Shown: positions 31,468 to 42,769 of the stretch, piece after piece
Numbering within the stretch: the stretch's first letter is position 1
Layout: each line of letters begins with the position of its first letter
Source of the DNA: Aradus depressus
Taxonomy: Eukaryota; Arthropoda; Insecta; Hemiptera; Aradidae
Reading direction: 5' to 3'
NCBI GenBank assembly: GCA_963662175.1
Contig: OY759221.1
Location: 27,577,027 to 27,641,026, forward strand
Length of the DNA stretch: 64,000 nt
Notes under the pieces: model-generated
The model's input: only the letters and a program-made list of their open reading frames with translations
The model's database searches: none
What the model was told of the DNA's origin: nothing
Program-made: the position numbers and the translations under genes

Positions 31468-33195
31468 ATGGCAGAGGGAATGAGTTATGTGGACTTGGGA
31501 GAAGGTAAAACAGAACGGGTTGACGATCGTAGGGAAAGCAATATTTATAGTGAGGGACCGAGTACCCAACCAGAATCGGGTATATATGATTTAACAATGA
31601 GTGAAGATGCGCAAAAAGAGAGAGAAACATCAACTCCAAAAAGTATTCAAAATAAAACGGATGAGGGCCTTCAGCCGGAGAGTGAGACGAATATAAATTT
31701 AAACACAATGATGGAAATGATAATAAAAAATATGAACGTAAAATTTGAAATGCAATCAAAAAATTTTAATGAAGTAAACGTAAAATTTGAAACGCAATCA
31801 AAACATTTTAATGAAGTAAAGGTAGAACTAAAGTCAAAAATTGATGAAATAAAGGAGGAAGTAAGCATAAAATTTGAAAATGTAAACAAACGTTTCGATG
31901 AAGTAGATAAAAAAATAAAAGAGATGAAGGATGAATGTCACATCAATATGAATGATGTAACTAACCAGTTGGGTGAACGAATACAAAAAAATAGAACAGA
32001 AATAATCGGTCAGAAAGAGGACATGGATAAATTTAAATTAGAAGTAGATGATAATACACAAAGGTTAGAGGGAGCAATCAACAATAGTAAAAAACAACTA
32101 GAACAATCGTTAAAAATCCGTATTGATAGTGTTAAAAAAATAAATCAAGACGAACATAATAACATTAGAGAAAGTATAGATAAGGAAAAAGAAAGAACAG
32201 ATCGGGAAATGGGTAATATAATACAAATAGTAGAAAAAGTGCAGGGGGATATTGGAGAACTTAAATCGGAATATAATAGGAATAATATTACTGTTGCCGA
32301 AATGAAGGAGGAATTAGACAAGAGGTCTGTAATCGCAGGGACAATGTTGGGTCTTAGTCCGGGAGCTAGACAGGGTCAATATAAGAAACTTCCTAAATTT
32401 AATGATAATATCAAGGAAAATCCTATCGAGTTTATTAAGAAACTTGAGGAGTATTTTGAAATGTTCCATATTTGTAGTTGGAAGGAAAAAAAATTAACAA
32501 TATCTGAATGTTTTACGGAAGATGTCGACATCTGGTGGGAGATGGAGGCGACGCGATTTACCGATTTTAAAAATTTTAAGGAATGCTTTTTACTTAAATA
32601 TTGGAATAAAATTAGGCAGTCGGAGATAAGCGATCGATTAAATAATGGAAAATATAGAAGAGGGGATGGTCGGTCAATGGAGAAATATGCCCGGAAAATA
32701 TTAAAAGATTGTAGATACCTAAAGCCAAAAATTCAAGAGGAAGATATAATAACAAAAATGATAAATCAATATCCTCCAGCTGTACAATATTTATTATCAT
32801 TTTCAACTTTAACGGATGAGGATCAATTATTAAACGCATTGGCCAAATTAGATGAAAATCCGAATTGTTTCATAAATGTATGGGAGGAAAAAGAATCAAC
32901 AAGTTATAACCCAACACCGCGTGAATCTAATAACAATAATCATTATTGGAGAAGGGATAACCAGTATACACCCAAGCGATCAGATAGGGACAGGGATGAT
33001 GATAAAAATCGCGAGCGGAACACCGGGAGATGGAGAGAGCGATGGGATCGGGGACGAGGGAATTATAACCCGAGATCCAATTTTAATCCGAACAACCGAA
33101 CGCCACCGCGGGTTAATATGGTCCCAGTAAAATATTCAGATGATCATCCGAGAGAAACAAAAGATGCGCAAAAAGGGGGAGAACAAAAAAACTAG
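31468..33195 (+). CDS. gag: Gag structural protein of the gypsy element (575 aa)
   Basis: Gag forms the retrotransposon particle that packages the element RNA. I start at ATG 31468 (MAEGMSYVDLGEG); the open frame extends upstream but has no earlier ATG. Nucleotides ~31720-32320 encode a long Lys/Glu/Asn-rich coiled coil with a repeated VKFE-QSK-FNEV unit. Nucleotides ~32390-32860 encode the conserved gag core, recognisable from KLPKFNDNIKENPIEFIKKL, W-W-E-M-E and the alpha-helical stretch after it. The C-terminus (~32930-33130) is rich in Arg, Asp and Asn with RG pairs. No CCHC zinc knuckle is visible, so RNA binding probably relies on this basic tail. The gene ends CAA AAA AAC TAG, which is also the presumed frameshift site into pol. 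There are no internal stops. Confidence 0.93.
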   Translation: MAEGMSYVDLGEGKTERVDDRRESNIYSEGPSTQPESGIYDLTMSEDAQKERETSTPKSIQNKTDEGLQPESETNINLNTMMEMIIKNMNVKFEMQSKNFNEVNVKFETQSKHFNEVKVELKSKIDEIKEEVSIKFENVNKRFDEVDKKIKEMKDECHINMNDVTNQLGERIQKNRTEIIGQKEDMDKFKLEVDDNTQRLEGAINNSKKQLEQSLKIRIDSVKKINQDEHNNIRESIDKEKERTDREMGNIIQIVEKVQGDIGELKSEYNRNNITVAEMKEELDKRSVIAGTMLGLSPGARQGQYKKLPKFNDNIKENPIEFIKKLEEYFEMFHICSWKEKKLTISECFTEDVDIWWEMEATRFTDFKNFKECFLLKYWNKIRQSEISDRLNNGKYRRGDGRSMEKYARKILKDCRYLKPKIQEEDIITKMINQYPPAVQYLLSFSTLTDEDQLLNALAKLDENPNCFINVWEEKESTSYNPTPRESNNNNHYWRRDNQYTPKRSDRDRDDDKNRERNTGRWRERWDRGRGNYNPRSNFNPNNRTPPRVNMVPVKYSDDHPRETKDAQKGGEQKN

Positions 33196-33246
33196 GTTCG
33201 CCTCAGGTATCCCGTAATAGTCCGAGGGAGTGCTTGCGAGAGGCGA
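33186..33246 (+). promoter_or_regulatory. Predicted -1 ribosomal frameshift signal, gag to pol
   Basis: The heptamer A AAA AAC (33186-33192) lies in the gag frame and is followed directly by the gag stop TAG (33193-33195). The pol frame is exactly -1 relative to gag and is open from 33144. Five bases beyond the heptamer, TCGCCTC (33198-33204) can pair perfectly with GAGGCGA (33240-33246), and TCCC/GGGA (33210-33213, 33226-33229) can pair within the loop. A slippery heptamer, a short spacer and a stem are the classical parts. A pseudoknot is possible but not shown. Confidence 0.8.
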
Positions 33247-36200
33247 TTAATATGAGGGACAAAGTGAGAAATAAAAAGAATATAAAAAAGGTTATAAATA
33301 ATGTTCATAGGATAGAGATGAATAGTTCATGGGAAAATCCTAGGGATTTTCTATTTCGGGAAGAAGAAGGGATTAATTTCAATTCAGATATGAACCCGGA
33401 AACATACATAAAATTTCATGATGTGTCAATAAAAACTTTATGGGATTCAGGGTCTCAGATAAGTTGTATTTCTGAGGAATTTGTGGCGAGATATGGAGAA
33501 AAATTGGGTGTGTTGAGTCAATTACAGTTACCGTCAACACAGATAATAGGTGCATTTGGTAAAAAATCAAAAAATATTAAAAGTCAAATTTTGGTAGAAA
33601 TTTCTATAGTTGATATTAGAGTTAAGGTAAATTTATGGGTCATACCAGAATTGATCTATGATGTTATTTTTGGTTTAGACATTTTAAATAAATTAAAGAC
33701 AAGAATAGATTTTGATAAAAATCAATTACAAATTTCATATGAAGGAAAAAATCGAAATATTCCATTTGGATATAATAACAATAATTGTAAAAATATTAAA
33801 AAATATCAGACATGTATAATAAATAAAAAAGAAAATAATAACAAAAGCAATTATAAATATGTAAATCAGGTAGTATCATCTGATGATGTAGAAAGCCATA
33901 GTCAGGAGACCGATAGGTATGATGTAGAATGTGGGATCGATCATCCAAATACTAGGCAAGAATTGTCGCATCTGATAGAAGGGTTCACTCAGATCTTTTC
34001 GGACAAACCGGGCAGAATCAAATCTTATACACATGAATTAGAAATGGCTCCTGGAGTCAATAGTTTCCGTCCAAAATCATATCCAGTTCCGATGGCACTA
34101 GAAAAGGAGGTAGAAACAGAATTAAAAATGATGATAGATCAAGGAATTATAACTAAAGGCTTCTCTAACTTTATTAGTCCATTAGTGGTAGTTAAAAAGA
34201 AAAGTGGGAAAGTTCGACTATGCCTGGACGCAAGGGAACTAAACAAGCATATCATACCTCAGTATGAAAACCCACCAAGCATGGAGATGGTATTCACGAG
34301 GTGTAAGAATATTAAATATATGTCAACGTTAGACTTGACTAATTCATTTTGGCAAATACCATTAAACAGAAATTCACAAAAATATACAGCCTTCATGTAT
34401 AAACAAACCTGCTATTATTTTCTAGTGACTCCGTTTGGTTTAAAAACAAGTTGCGCAAGCTTAATTAGGGCTCTAACACCACTATTTGATGGTACAGAGG
34501 CATTTTGTCTGATATTTGTGGACGACATTTTAATTTTTTCTGAGTCCGTAAATAGTCATATCAAACATTTGGAAATTATATTTAAAATTCTACATAACAA
34601 TAATATTACAACCAACCTTAAAAAGGCAAAATTTTTCTGTCAGCAGTTGAAATATTTAGGCCATCTAATTTCTGAGAACGGAATAGAAATGTGTCCGGAT
34701 AAGATAGAAAATATACAAAATTATAAAAGGCCGAGAAATATAAAGGAATTAAAGGGATTTCTTGGACTTATTGGATTTTATAGGAGATTTGTGAAAGAAT
34801 TGGCTATAACCACGGGTCCTCTAAATGATTTGTTAAGTAAAAAGAATAAATGGAGATGGACGCTCGAGGCGGAAAATGCATTCGCGGCAGCGAAAAGTTT
34901 ATTTATGAATAAGATTATCTTGCATGTTCCTAATCCAAATTATTCATATGTGGTCCAGACTGATGGTAGCGGTGTAGCGATAGGCGGACACTTATATCAG
35001 GCAGATGACCATAACAAAATGTATCCAATCAGTTTCGCGGCACGGGTGTTATCGAAGTGCGAAAAGAATTATAATACATCAGAAATAGAATTATTAGCTA
35101 TAGTGTATGCATTACAAAAATTTAGACACTATTTACTGGGGAATAAATTCATCATTCTTACAGATCACAACGCTTTAACGCATATCAGGGAATGTCGACT
35201 TACGACGTCACGGTTGTCTCGATGGATACTGTTGATACAAGAATACGATTTTGAAATTAAATATTGTCCGGGTAAGGAGAATATAGTTGCTGATGCATTA
35301 AGTAGATTTGCCATTCCCGACGATGAGCAAAGTAAAAATCATATTGCAATAGCACCACTAATAGCCAATATTACGAATAAACAAATGGCGGATATAATTA
35401 GAGGGTTACCTAATAAGCAAAGCCTAGATAAGGAATTAGCTAAACGAAGAATAGAAGCTGAAAATGGTAGGGAGGATTATAAAATTGAAAATGGTATATT
35501 GTTTAAATTACATAATTCGATGTGGAAAATATGGATTGACAGAGATACCGCAGATAAATTAATTGAGTTTACGCATAACAAATATGTTCATATCGGAGTG
35601 CGTAAAACATACAATATTTTAAACACGGATTTTTATTGCCATGGGTTGCTTGCAATGACAAAGGTACATGTTTCAAAATGTATTATATGTAAAAAAACAA
35701 AATACGCAAATTATGAACCTTTTGAGGGGATGCATAATGTAAACGCAAGTAAGCCATTAGAATGTATTTCTATTGATTTCATAGGGCCATTGCCGTTAAC
35801 AGCTAACAGAAACAGATATTTATTAACAGTGTTGGACATTTTTTCCAAATATGTAAGGATTTATCCAATAAGGAAAGCCGATACTAAATGTGTTCTAGAT
35901 GTGATCTTTAAAGATTATATCCCAAATGTAGGTCAACCGATAAAAATATTATCAGATAACGGAACTCAGTTTATATCAAAAAAATGGATTAATACCCTAA
36001 ATAAAAATAATATTAAAGCAATAAGAACTGCAATCCGGAACCCTCAAGCTAATCCTGTAGAACGGACGAACGGTTTAATATTAAAATTTTTTAGGGCACT
36101 TATAAAAGAAAAACATGATAAATGGGATACATTAGTAGATAAAATACAAACATGCCTAAATGAAGTAACACATGAAACAACGGGTTTCACCCCTGTTGAA

Positions 36201-36584
36201 CTAATGTTTAATAAAAGACCAAGTCGCATCTGGTACCAATGGGTAAAGTCGGAATTCGGATTAAAAAATCTCGATAAAAAAACACACGAGTTACGTTTAT
36301 ATTTGGCGAAGGAACATTCTAAAAATAAAAGAGAAAAACAGAATGCTCGAATAAATTGTAAAAAGAAAATAATGGAACCATTACAAATTGGTGATCAAGT
36401 TCTAGTAAAAGCTTTAAGAGTTTCTAATAAAAAAAATAAAATATTCGCGAAATTTTTGGAGTTATACAATGGACCATTTATAGTTGCCGAAAATTTCAAT
36501 AATGGATCATATCTCATTAAATATTTATCCCCTAAAAATAGAGTAAAAGGAATATTTAACATCAGAGAACTTAAAGTATTATAA
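33192..36584 (+). CDS. pol: Pol polyprotein: protease, RT, RNase H, integrase
   Basis: Pol copies the RNA genome to DNA and inserts it. The frame is open from 33144; after -1 slippage, translation would continue at CTA 33192. The first ATG in frame is 33252, so independent initiation is an alternative. Domains in order: aspartic protease with L-W-D-S-G at 33438-33452; reverse transcriptase ~34080-34720 with the F-V-D-D catalytic motif (Asp codons at 34521 and 34524); RNase H from ~34940 with Asp at 34962 and a T-D-H-N motif near 35160; integrase zinc-binding HHCC at ~35570-35700; integrase core with Asp 35775, Asp 35955 and Glu 36060, giving the D, D(35)E spacing; and a GPF module at 36471-36479 near the end. 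No stop or frameshift breaks it, and every catalytic residue I looked for is present. It ends at TAA 36582-36584. Confidence 0.95.
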   Translation, partial: LGSPQVSRNSPRECLREAINMRDKVRNKKNIKKVINNVHRIEMNSSWENPRDFLFREEEGINFNSDMNPETYIKFHDVSIKTLWDSGSQISCISEEFVARYGEKLGVLSQLQLPSTQIIGAFGKKSKNIKSQILVEISIVDIRVKVNLWVIPELIYDVIFGLDILNKLKTRIDFDKNQLQISYEGKNRNIPFGYNNNNCKNIKKYQTCIINKKENNNKSNYKYVNQVVSSDDVESHSQETDRYDVECGIDHPNTRQELSHLIEGFTQIFSDKPGRIKSYTHELEMAPGVNSFRPKSYPVPMALEKEVETELKMMIDQGIITKGFSNFISPLVVVKKKSGKVRLCLDARELNKHIIPQYENPPSMEMVFTRCKNIKYMSTLDLTNSFWQIPLNRNSQKYTAFMYKQTCYYFLVTPFGLKTSCASLIRALTPLFDGTEAFCLIFVDDILIFSESVNSHIKHLEIIFKILHNNNITTNLKKAKFFCQQLKYLGHLISENGIEMCPDKIENIQNYKRPRNIKELKGFLGLIGFYRRFVKELAITTGPLNDLLSKKNKWRWTLEAENAFAAAKSLFMNKIILHVPNPNYSYVVQTDGSGVAIGGHLYQADDHNKMYPISFAARVLSKCEKNYNTSEIELLAIVYALQKFRHYLLGNKFIILTDHNALTHIRECRLTTSRLSRWILLIQEYDFEIKYCPGKENIVADALSRFAIPDDEQSKNHIAIAPLIANITNKQMADIIRGLPNKQSLDKELAKRRIEAENGREDYKIENGILFKLHNSMWKIWIDRDTADKLIEFTHNKYVHIGVRKTYNILNTDFYCHGLLAMTKVHVSKCIICKKTKYANYEPFEGMHNVNASKPLECISIDFIGPLPLTANRNRYLLTVLDIFSKYVRIYPIRKADTKCVLDVIFKDYIPNVGQPIKILSDNGTQFISKKWINTLNKNNIKAIRTAIRNPQANPVERTNGLILKFFRALIKEKHDKWDTLVDKIQTCLNEVTHETTGFTPVELMFNKRPSRIWYQWVKSEFGLKNLDKKTHELRLYLAKEHSKNKREKQNARINCKKKIMEPLQIGDQVLVKALRVSNKKNKIFAKFLELYNGPFIVAENFNNGSYLIKYLSPKNRVKGIFNIRELKVL

Positions 36585-37950
36585 TGTCTGAACCATGAAT
36601 GTCAACTGTATAGCTAGTCAGACAGTTTTTTTTATTACAAAGAATAAATAGATAGTACTGTGTTTGTATTTCCGGATCTCTGTGTATTTTTTTTATTTTG
36701 TTTCTTCTCCCAGGTCCACCATGCGAACTATATCTAAAAAAAAAAAAACTATATAGAACATTACTAAAAAAAAAAAAGAATTTATTTATATCGATGAAAT
36801 ATTTTGTGATAAGATGGAAGAGATATATTGTGCATGTGATATTATAAAGAGTATCGTAATTGTAAAGGGGTATTTTTATGGATATTTATAAAATAAAAAA
36901 AAATTTATATAATTAAAATTAGATGTAAATAATGTTTAGTTTACTCTGCACTCTGTACAGAAAATTTTTGATTTTAAATGTTTTTAAATAAAAACATATT
37001 TATTTATTGTAATATTATATTTATGGTGGTTATTTTATGGGAAATTTTATAATAAGGGTTAGTCTCGAATTGAACTATTTATTGGTATTTATGCATGCAT
37101 TTTTTTATGGTATTGGTGATAAAATAAAAATTTATAAAAAAAAAAAAAAAAGTATATTAGTTTAAAGGGTTTGTTAGTGTTATTTAACCGTAATTGTCAA
37201 CAACGTGGGCCATGTTGATTTAAGGAGTTTAGCGTCCTTACGGAAACGAGTTATATTAACCCACAAATGGTTTTTGAAAGCGATAATCGCTCGTAGGTTC
37301 AGAATAAATAGACATGGTAATGAAGGAAGTAAATAAAAAAAAATATAGATAATTGAAAGGAGAGAGGGAATTGTACTTTTAATTAGAAGGAAGGATTAAA
37401 GAATGATTATTAAAAATTTTTAGGCTTAGCCTATAGGTGGGAAGGAATTGGATTATGAGTATTTTATGGTAGTAGGCGAAGATCCAAGGAGATCAGGATG
37501 GTTAAGAGATACCAGGGAGATTATTTAAGAATTTTAGATTATATTAAGGAGTGTGGGTAAATTGTATGGCAAATTAATGATTGGTGTTGGAATTCTGAAT
37601 GTAGAATTTGCGTATGAAGAATGGAGTAGTGGTAAATAGAAGAAATGAGAAAATAAAGTAAAATAAGAAAATAAATCTAATATAACAGTATGATAAGACG
37701 TAAATAAATTAATTGAATTGGATTTGTTACCTAATTGTTGTATAATATTATTAAAAGGAGTTACCTTGAAGAATGTATTCCATAATAGACAAAAAATTTG
37801 TGTGTAATTAATTAAGTATAGAAACTGGGTCACCATGTTATTTTTGGGTCGCCAAGTGGGACATATAACCATAAGATTATGAAATAGTTTGGTACTAAAC
37901 ACTTATGTAAGCAAATGAATGATATATTTTGATATTTTAGCAGAGGGCAA
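36585..37950 (+). other. Non-coding stretch between pol and the 3' LTR
   Basis: 1366 bp with A-rich runs and no plus-strand frame that looks like an envelope protein. A 122-codon minus-strand frame (37534-37902) is AT-rich with no known similarity. The bases before the LTR, GCAGAGGGCAA (37940-37950), are the likely polypurine tract that primes second-strand synthesis. Confidence 0.7.
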
Positions 37951-38852
37951 TGTAACGTTCTATATTGTCCATTACATGTAATATTTAAGAAATGGAAAAT
38001 AAAATAAGTAAATACAACCTGTTTAGTAGACCTAAGGAAGGTTACTGGGGGTTATCTAATCGATTTGTACCAGGATCGATATAGTTTCAAAATATATCAA
38101 ATCATTTATTTCAATTATGTCACAAATTTAAATTATAGGCTAATAATTTGTTAACTATAAATGTAAGCAACTGGGATTGTGTGCGGGAATATGATAGTGA
38201 TATAAAAAAACCCAGATGTTTAGTGCTAAAGGCTGTAAAAATTGTGGGCCAATGAGAGAGCTGAATCCACAACAGGAGAGTAGTGAGCTGTCCCCTCGTG
38301 GAGAAGAGTCGTTGTTCAGAGTGAGATGTGAGAGGGTGTCTGTGGAGGGATCTGTGGAAAGATGTGCAGTGGAGTCAGTTTGATTGTCTGAGGACATAGA
38401 AGAAAAAGTGTGTGTATCCCGTAATAATGAAGATCAACTGGTAAAGACAGAGGACGTCAGAGGTCTACCAACAATCCCATCTCATCAGTGGTACAAAACG
38501 AAATCATCGATCATCAACTCAATACAGCATGCAAGCCCCGCAGGTTTAGTTGAATGTGTGTTTTAAAAAGAAAAATCTCTATGTCTGTAAAATTTATGTG
38601 ATACTAACCCATAAAAATGTCATGATGAAATTTAAAATAAAAGAAAAATGTAACAAATTATTTTAAAGTCTTTATTTTTATTTATAAATTATACATAACC
38701 AGGTTCTCTCTTAATCGTTATTTCATATAATTATTATTAAATTATATAATTAAATTAAAATATCAAGTAGCACAAATAACAAGCGTTACAAATGTCGCCT
38801 TCGAACAGGGACATTAAAATGTTAAATGTAACCCAATAAAACAAGCGTTACA
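37951..38852 (+). repeat. 3' LTR of the gypsy element
   Basis: 902 bp. I found no difference from the 5' LTR when reading the two side by side, including the small frames inside them. It is followed by ATAT and then, after 12 more bases, by a solo LTR of another family. Confidence 0.95.
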
Positions 38853-38868
38853 ATATATATATGTATAT

Positions 38869-39954
38869 TGTAACAGTTTAGACTCTACTTTAAATAAATT
38901 TTAAATATTTTTTTCATAGTTGCTCTTATCTCAGGGTCTTATTAGGCTTTTACTAACCATGGGTTCTTTGAAGGAGTGAGTAAGAAATATATAACAGTTT
39001 TACCTTATAATTTACCTTCTGCGGCTGCATTTACAGGTTAAGAGACTGAAAAAATACCTGAATTGGAAATTGGTTGGCGATATAACAAAAATTAAACAAA
39101 ACACATTTTACTAACAAAATCGAAAATATTATATTTTATCATTTTAAACATTATTTAAACATCAAACATAGGAATAGATAAACAAGTTGCGAGTATAATC
39201 AATAACTCTAAATAATTCTACTTAAAAGTCCTTTAATACGGATTGAAATATTCGTTATATGATTTAGATAGACGTTTATTTAAAAGTTTTATTTTAAGGC
39301 ATATTTAAATTTCGAACGGGTTAATGGTGAAAAATTGGATGGTACTCATCGAATGTGCATGTTGCTTGCAGTCGTCCTCTCCTCCTGTTGAGTCCTAAAG
39401 AGTCCAATTCGCCATGCGGGTTTTCTCCATCCATTTTTATCCGCAACATCGGTGTCTCCAGAGATTATTCCGAGCTGCCTTCGATACAGTCAAACTTTGC
39501 TGCATCCTCCAACCTCCTCCTGATTAAGCTGAACTACTGTAACATTTGTTAAATAAAATATGAATATGCTTTACAGCATGAAACATGTGCTTCCATCACA
39601 TGGAGTCTTGAAACCTCAAGTTTCAGATAGGGACTGTCTTCCCTTCTTGTTGAGCTGATCTGCCCCCACTCCCCACTCTTATGCCACACCGTTCTATTTT
39701 TGCCTTATTTATTTTATGCCTGTATATTTGTATTTGTTACACTTTTATGTATTATTTTAATTATTATGATTATCATTATTATTACTTTAAATTATTTTAC
39801 AAAATTATAATAGATAATGTATTTCATTTTATCAGTGTCGATACGGAGCTGAATACCAATATATCGATCTCTTATCTATCACCAATATGGTTTCTCTACA
39901 CAACCCCCCCTTACTTGTACAAATATCAGATGTGACGTAATTCAAACTGTCACA
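38869..39954. mobile_element. Solo LTR, copy 1 (second LTR family)
   Basis: 1086 bp, starting TGTAACAGTTT and ending AAACTGTCACA, an imperfect 11-bp inverted terminus with the TG...CA of LTRs. ATAT flanks both sides (38865-38868, 39955-39958). It matches 43854-44944 nearly throughout with small indels. No gag-pol lies beside it, so it is best read as a product of LTR-LTR recombination. A 65-codon frame it contains is not recognisable. Confidence 0.82.
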
Positions 39955-39969
39955 ATATATATTGTTATT

Positions 39970-40600
39970 TTATTTATTATTTTTTTTTTTTACTTATATT
40001 TTAGAAGTAAGTTTAGCGTCTTTAATAAAATTAATTACTTTGTTTAAGATATTGTTATCTTCCCCTAGTGCTTCGGAGACATTCCCAGGAACGCCGTGTA
40101 TTTCCAGGAGTCCCCGGTATCTAAGACAGTCTTCAAAGATGTGGCGGACTGTTATTTGCACGTTGCAGGTGGGACAGATGGGGGGATCCTCTCTGTTGAT
40201 CAGGTACCCGTGAGTTAGGCGACTGTGTCCTATCCTGAGTCGTGCGATACACACCTCTTCTCTTTTGTTCTTCCGATAGCAGGACTTCCAATTGGTTACA
40301 GATCTCTTGATCATTTTCAATTTGTTGTCTTGAATTTCGCTCCACATGGTCTGCCAGCTGTCATATATATTTGTGGCTAGTGGTTTAGCGTATTCCCGGG
40401 CAGAGAGACGAGTGGGGACCACTTCAGGGAGACTATGCGCTTCCTCGGCCGCACGATCTGCCCTTTCGTTACCCGGGATCCCCGACTGACCTGGGACCCA
40501 GACGAAAGTGACCTCTTTCCCCATTTCCTTCAGCTGATAGATACAATTTTGAATCTTATATACTAACGGGTGATCGCTGTACATACATGGCAGGCATTGA
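39970..40600 (-). mobile_element. LINE 3' fragment with RNase H domain
   Basis: A T-rich run at 39980-39991 marks the 3' end of a minus-strand LINE. The element is cut near 40600, within RNase H. Its protein remnant is described at 39994-40584. Confidence 0.75.
39994..40584 (-). pseudogene. LINE ORF2 C-terminus: RNase H and zinc knuckle
   Basis: 196 open codons. The N-terminal third carries EVTFVWVPGQSGIPGNERAD followed by R-A-A-E-E-A, the C-terminal half of an RNase H fold. The catalytic-region histidine usual in W-V-P-G-H is Gln here. Farther on, C-P-T-C, then H-I-F-E-D-C forms the CCHC knuckle that closes many LINE ORF2 proteins. The first half of RNase H and all of the reverse transcriptase are missing, so the fragment cannot function alone. 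Its RNase H separates it from the R1-like fragments elsewhere in the window. Confidence 0.8.
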
Positions 40601-41460
40601 GCTCAATGAGTCTGTGCAAATTATGTTGTTCTTCTAGCTTCCAACCAAGGTCTCATCTAACAACTGTGTTATGCCACTTCAGCCTTCATAAACAGTGTTG
40701 CTATTGATTTTGAGATAATCCCTTTTGTATTACTCATTTTTTAGACGTTTGCTCGAGTTACTCGAAAAAAGTTAGTCCTTTCAAAAAATTGGTTCTTACA
40801 AAAAAAGTTTCTTACAACTTAGCTTCGCAGTGTATGATTTATCCGTTCGCTTTTTCGTCACTATTCCATAAGATTATTATGAACAAACGAACGCTAAAAA
40901 CCGAATGTACGATCTTTGTTTAACCTGCAACGGATAAAAATTCAAGAATAGTCTATTTACAGATCCGACTCATCCCTTACAATAAATAAATAAAGAATAA
41001 AGATTGAGCACCCATCAAAAAGAAAATGTCATTTAATCACCAGCTATGAACTTCCCCAGTATGAACTTGGTTCTTGGTTTATGGTGTCCCCCAGTATTCA
41101 CAGATGAACCAGCCATTGCTTTCAATGTATTATCTAAGCTCACATAGAACCCTCACACACAAACGACACGACTTTCACTAGACCGACGACAGATACTGTA
41201 TAATCGAAATAATCACTACACTTAACTCATTTTGGCCATTTTACGACTTAACAACTTATTCCCTGTGACCATAGAATTTACATATACAATTTTTATGGAA
41301 TATACCATAATTTAGAAAATTAAATTGTTTATTTGTTTAATAATAGACGGGCTATTGAGGGAAACTCGTGTTTATTGTATATCTTCCCACACATCACACT
41401 CCGATGGACTACAGTTTGCAGACCAATTGTTTAATTAGTTGTTCTAATTAAATTGTAACT

Positions 41461-41512
<52 letters not shown>

Positions 41513-42769
41513 TGTATATAATTAATTGTTTTAGGGTAATTTCAAAATTAATTCAAGTCTTCTAGCTTTTGTTTGTGCAAGCTTGTTTGAAACTGTTTCA
41601 GCTTCTAGATGAATGTCTCTAATAGGAAAATGTTTTGGATCAATAAATTATTCCATGCAAGTTTTTTTATTTATTTACATACAGAATGTTACATAGGCAT
41701 CATGACGTTGTCAGCGCATGTTTACCCTTTGAGCTGGGATCCTTGCTTCCAACCAAGGCCTCATCTAACAACTGTGTTATATATACTATTTGACTGGGCC
41801 ACAAAATAAGCATAATTTCTTGAAATCAAACACTTCATTCCTTTTTTTACGAGGTAGACTTGGATGTTGAAGGTTCACCCTCTTCTAGCTGTCTTTTCGA
41901 TGCTGCAATAGAATTTTTACTGATAGACACTTTACTACACTCAGTATGCACATTTACTGAAGTTAAGGTATTTAAATATTCTATATGTCCGTCATACTTG
42001 CAGTTCTTAAAGTTTGTAAGCCGCGCACAACATTTACAGAATCACTTTCTGAAATTGACTTATTACATATAAAACATAAATCAGCCATAACTCTTAAAAT
42101 CGTATAATACGTAAGTCGTTTCCAAGACACAATTCACAACTAATGAATATGGCGCATTGAAAAAGATACTACAACAGAAAAGGTAATATTATAGGGACCC
42201 ACATTTCCAGGTATAATCTAACAACAACATACTATTTACATTGTATTCAAGAGTTTACAAACGTTAAAGCAAAAATCTTCATTTCTTTTCTGCTTAAAAT
42301 ATAATTATGATAAATGAGAAAGTAATTAAAATGTATTTAAAGTATTTCACTTGATTATTTATAAGAAATAAGTAAGTATTGTTAAACGAGTATTTAATTT
42401 ATGAATAATAGTAATAAATATAATGTTTTAAATAAGTCGTTAATAATGAAGTTTCTTTCGTAATTATAATTGTTTAAATGAATAATTAACTTTATAAACC
42501 TAACTATTTATTGGGATTCGCGGTTGACTTTACATTATGACCTATATGACTGAGCGCTCTGCATTCTTCGCGCTCTTTCTCTAATGTGTAGTTGTCACCA
42601 ATAATTAATTATAATTAATTACTGTTGTCAACTAGAAGAAGCATGAGTGGGGGGAAATAGAACTGTAACATATTTATTTTAAAGAGAACATATAATATTT
42701 ACAAAAAAAAAAAATTTTAATATATAATTTGGCCGTATGTCTGAAGGACTTAATTATAATTTAACTACG
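40601..42769. other. No gene; two family D repeats and an (AT)n tract
   Basis: Family D pieces at 40628-40675 (CTTCCAACCAAGGTCTCATC) and 41705-41775 (GCGCATGTTTACCCTTTGAG...). An AT dinucleotide array spans 41464-41510. The remainder is AT-rich with no credible frame. Confidence 0.55.

Larger units (their letters stand above)
30233..38852 (+). mobile_element. Full-length Ty3/gypsy LTR retrotransposon
   Basis: 8620 bp: LTR, leader, gag, pol, a 1.37-kb non-coding stretch, LTR. Both LTRs are 902 bp and look identical, bounded by TGTAACG...CGTTACA. A 4-bp ATAT duplication flanks the element (30229-30232, 38853-38856). The domain order protease, RT, RNase H, integrase defines Ty3/gypsy. No envelope-like gene was found. 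The intact frames and matching LTRs imply a very recent insertion. Confidence 0.96.

Noticed and set aside
37534..37902. 122-codon minus-strand frame in the gypsy element as a gene
   Set aside because: AT-rich composition, no recognisable domain, opposite to the element's transcription. Kept only as a point to test.
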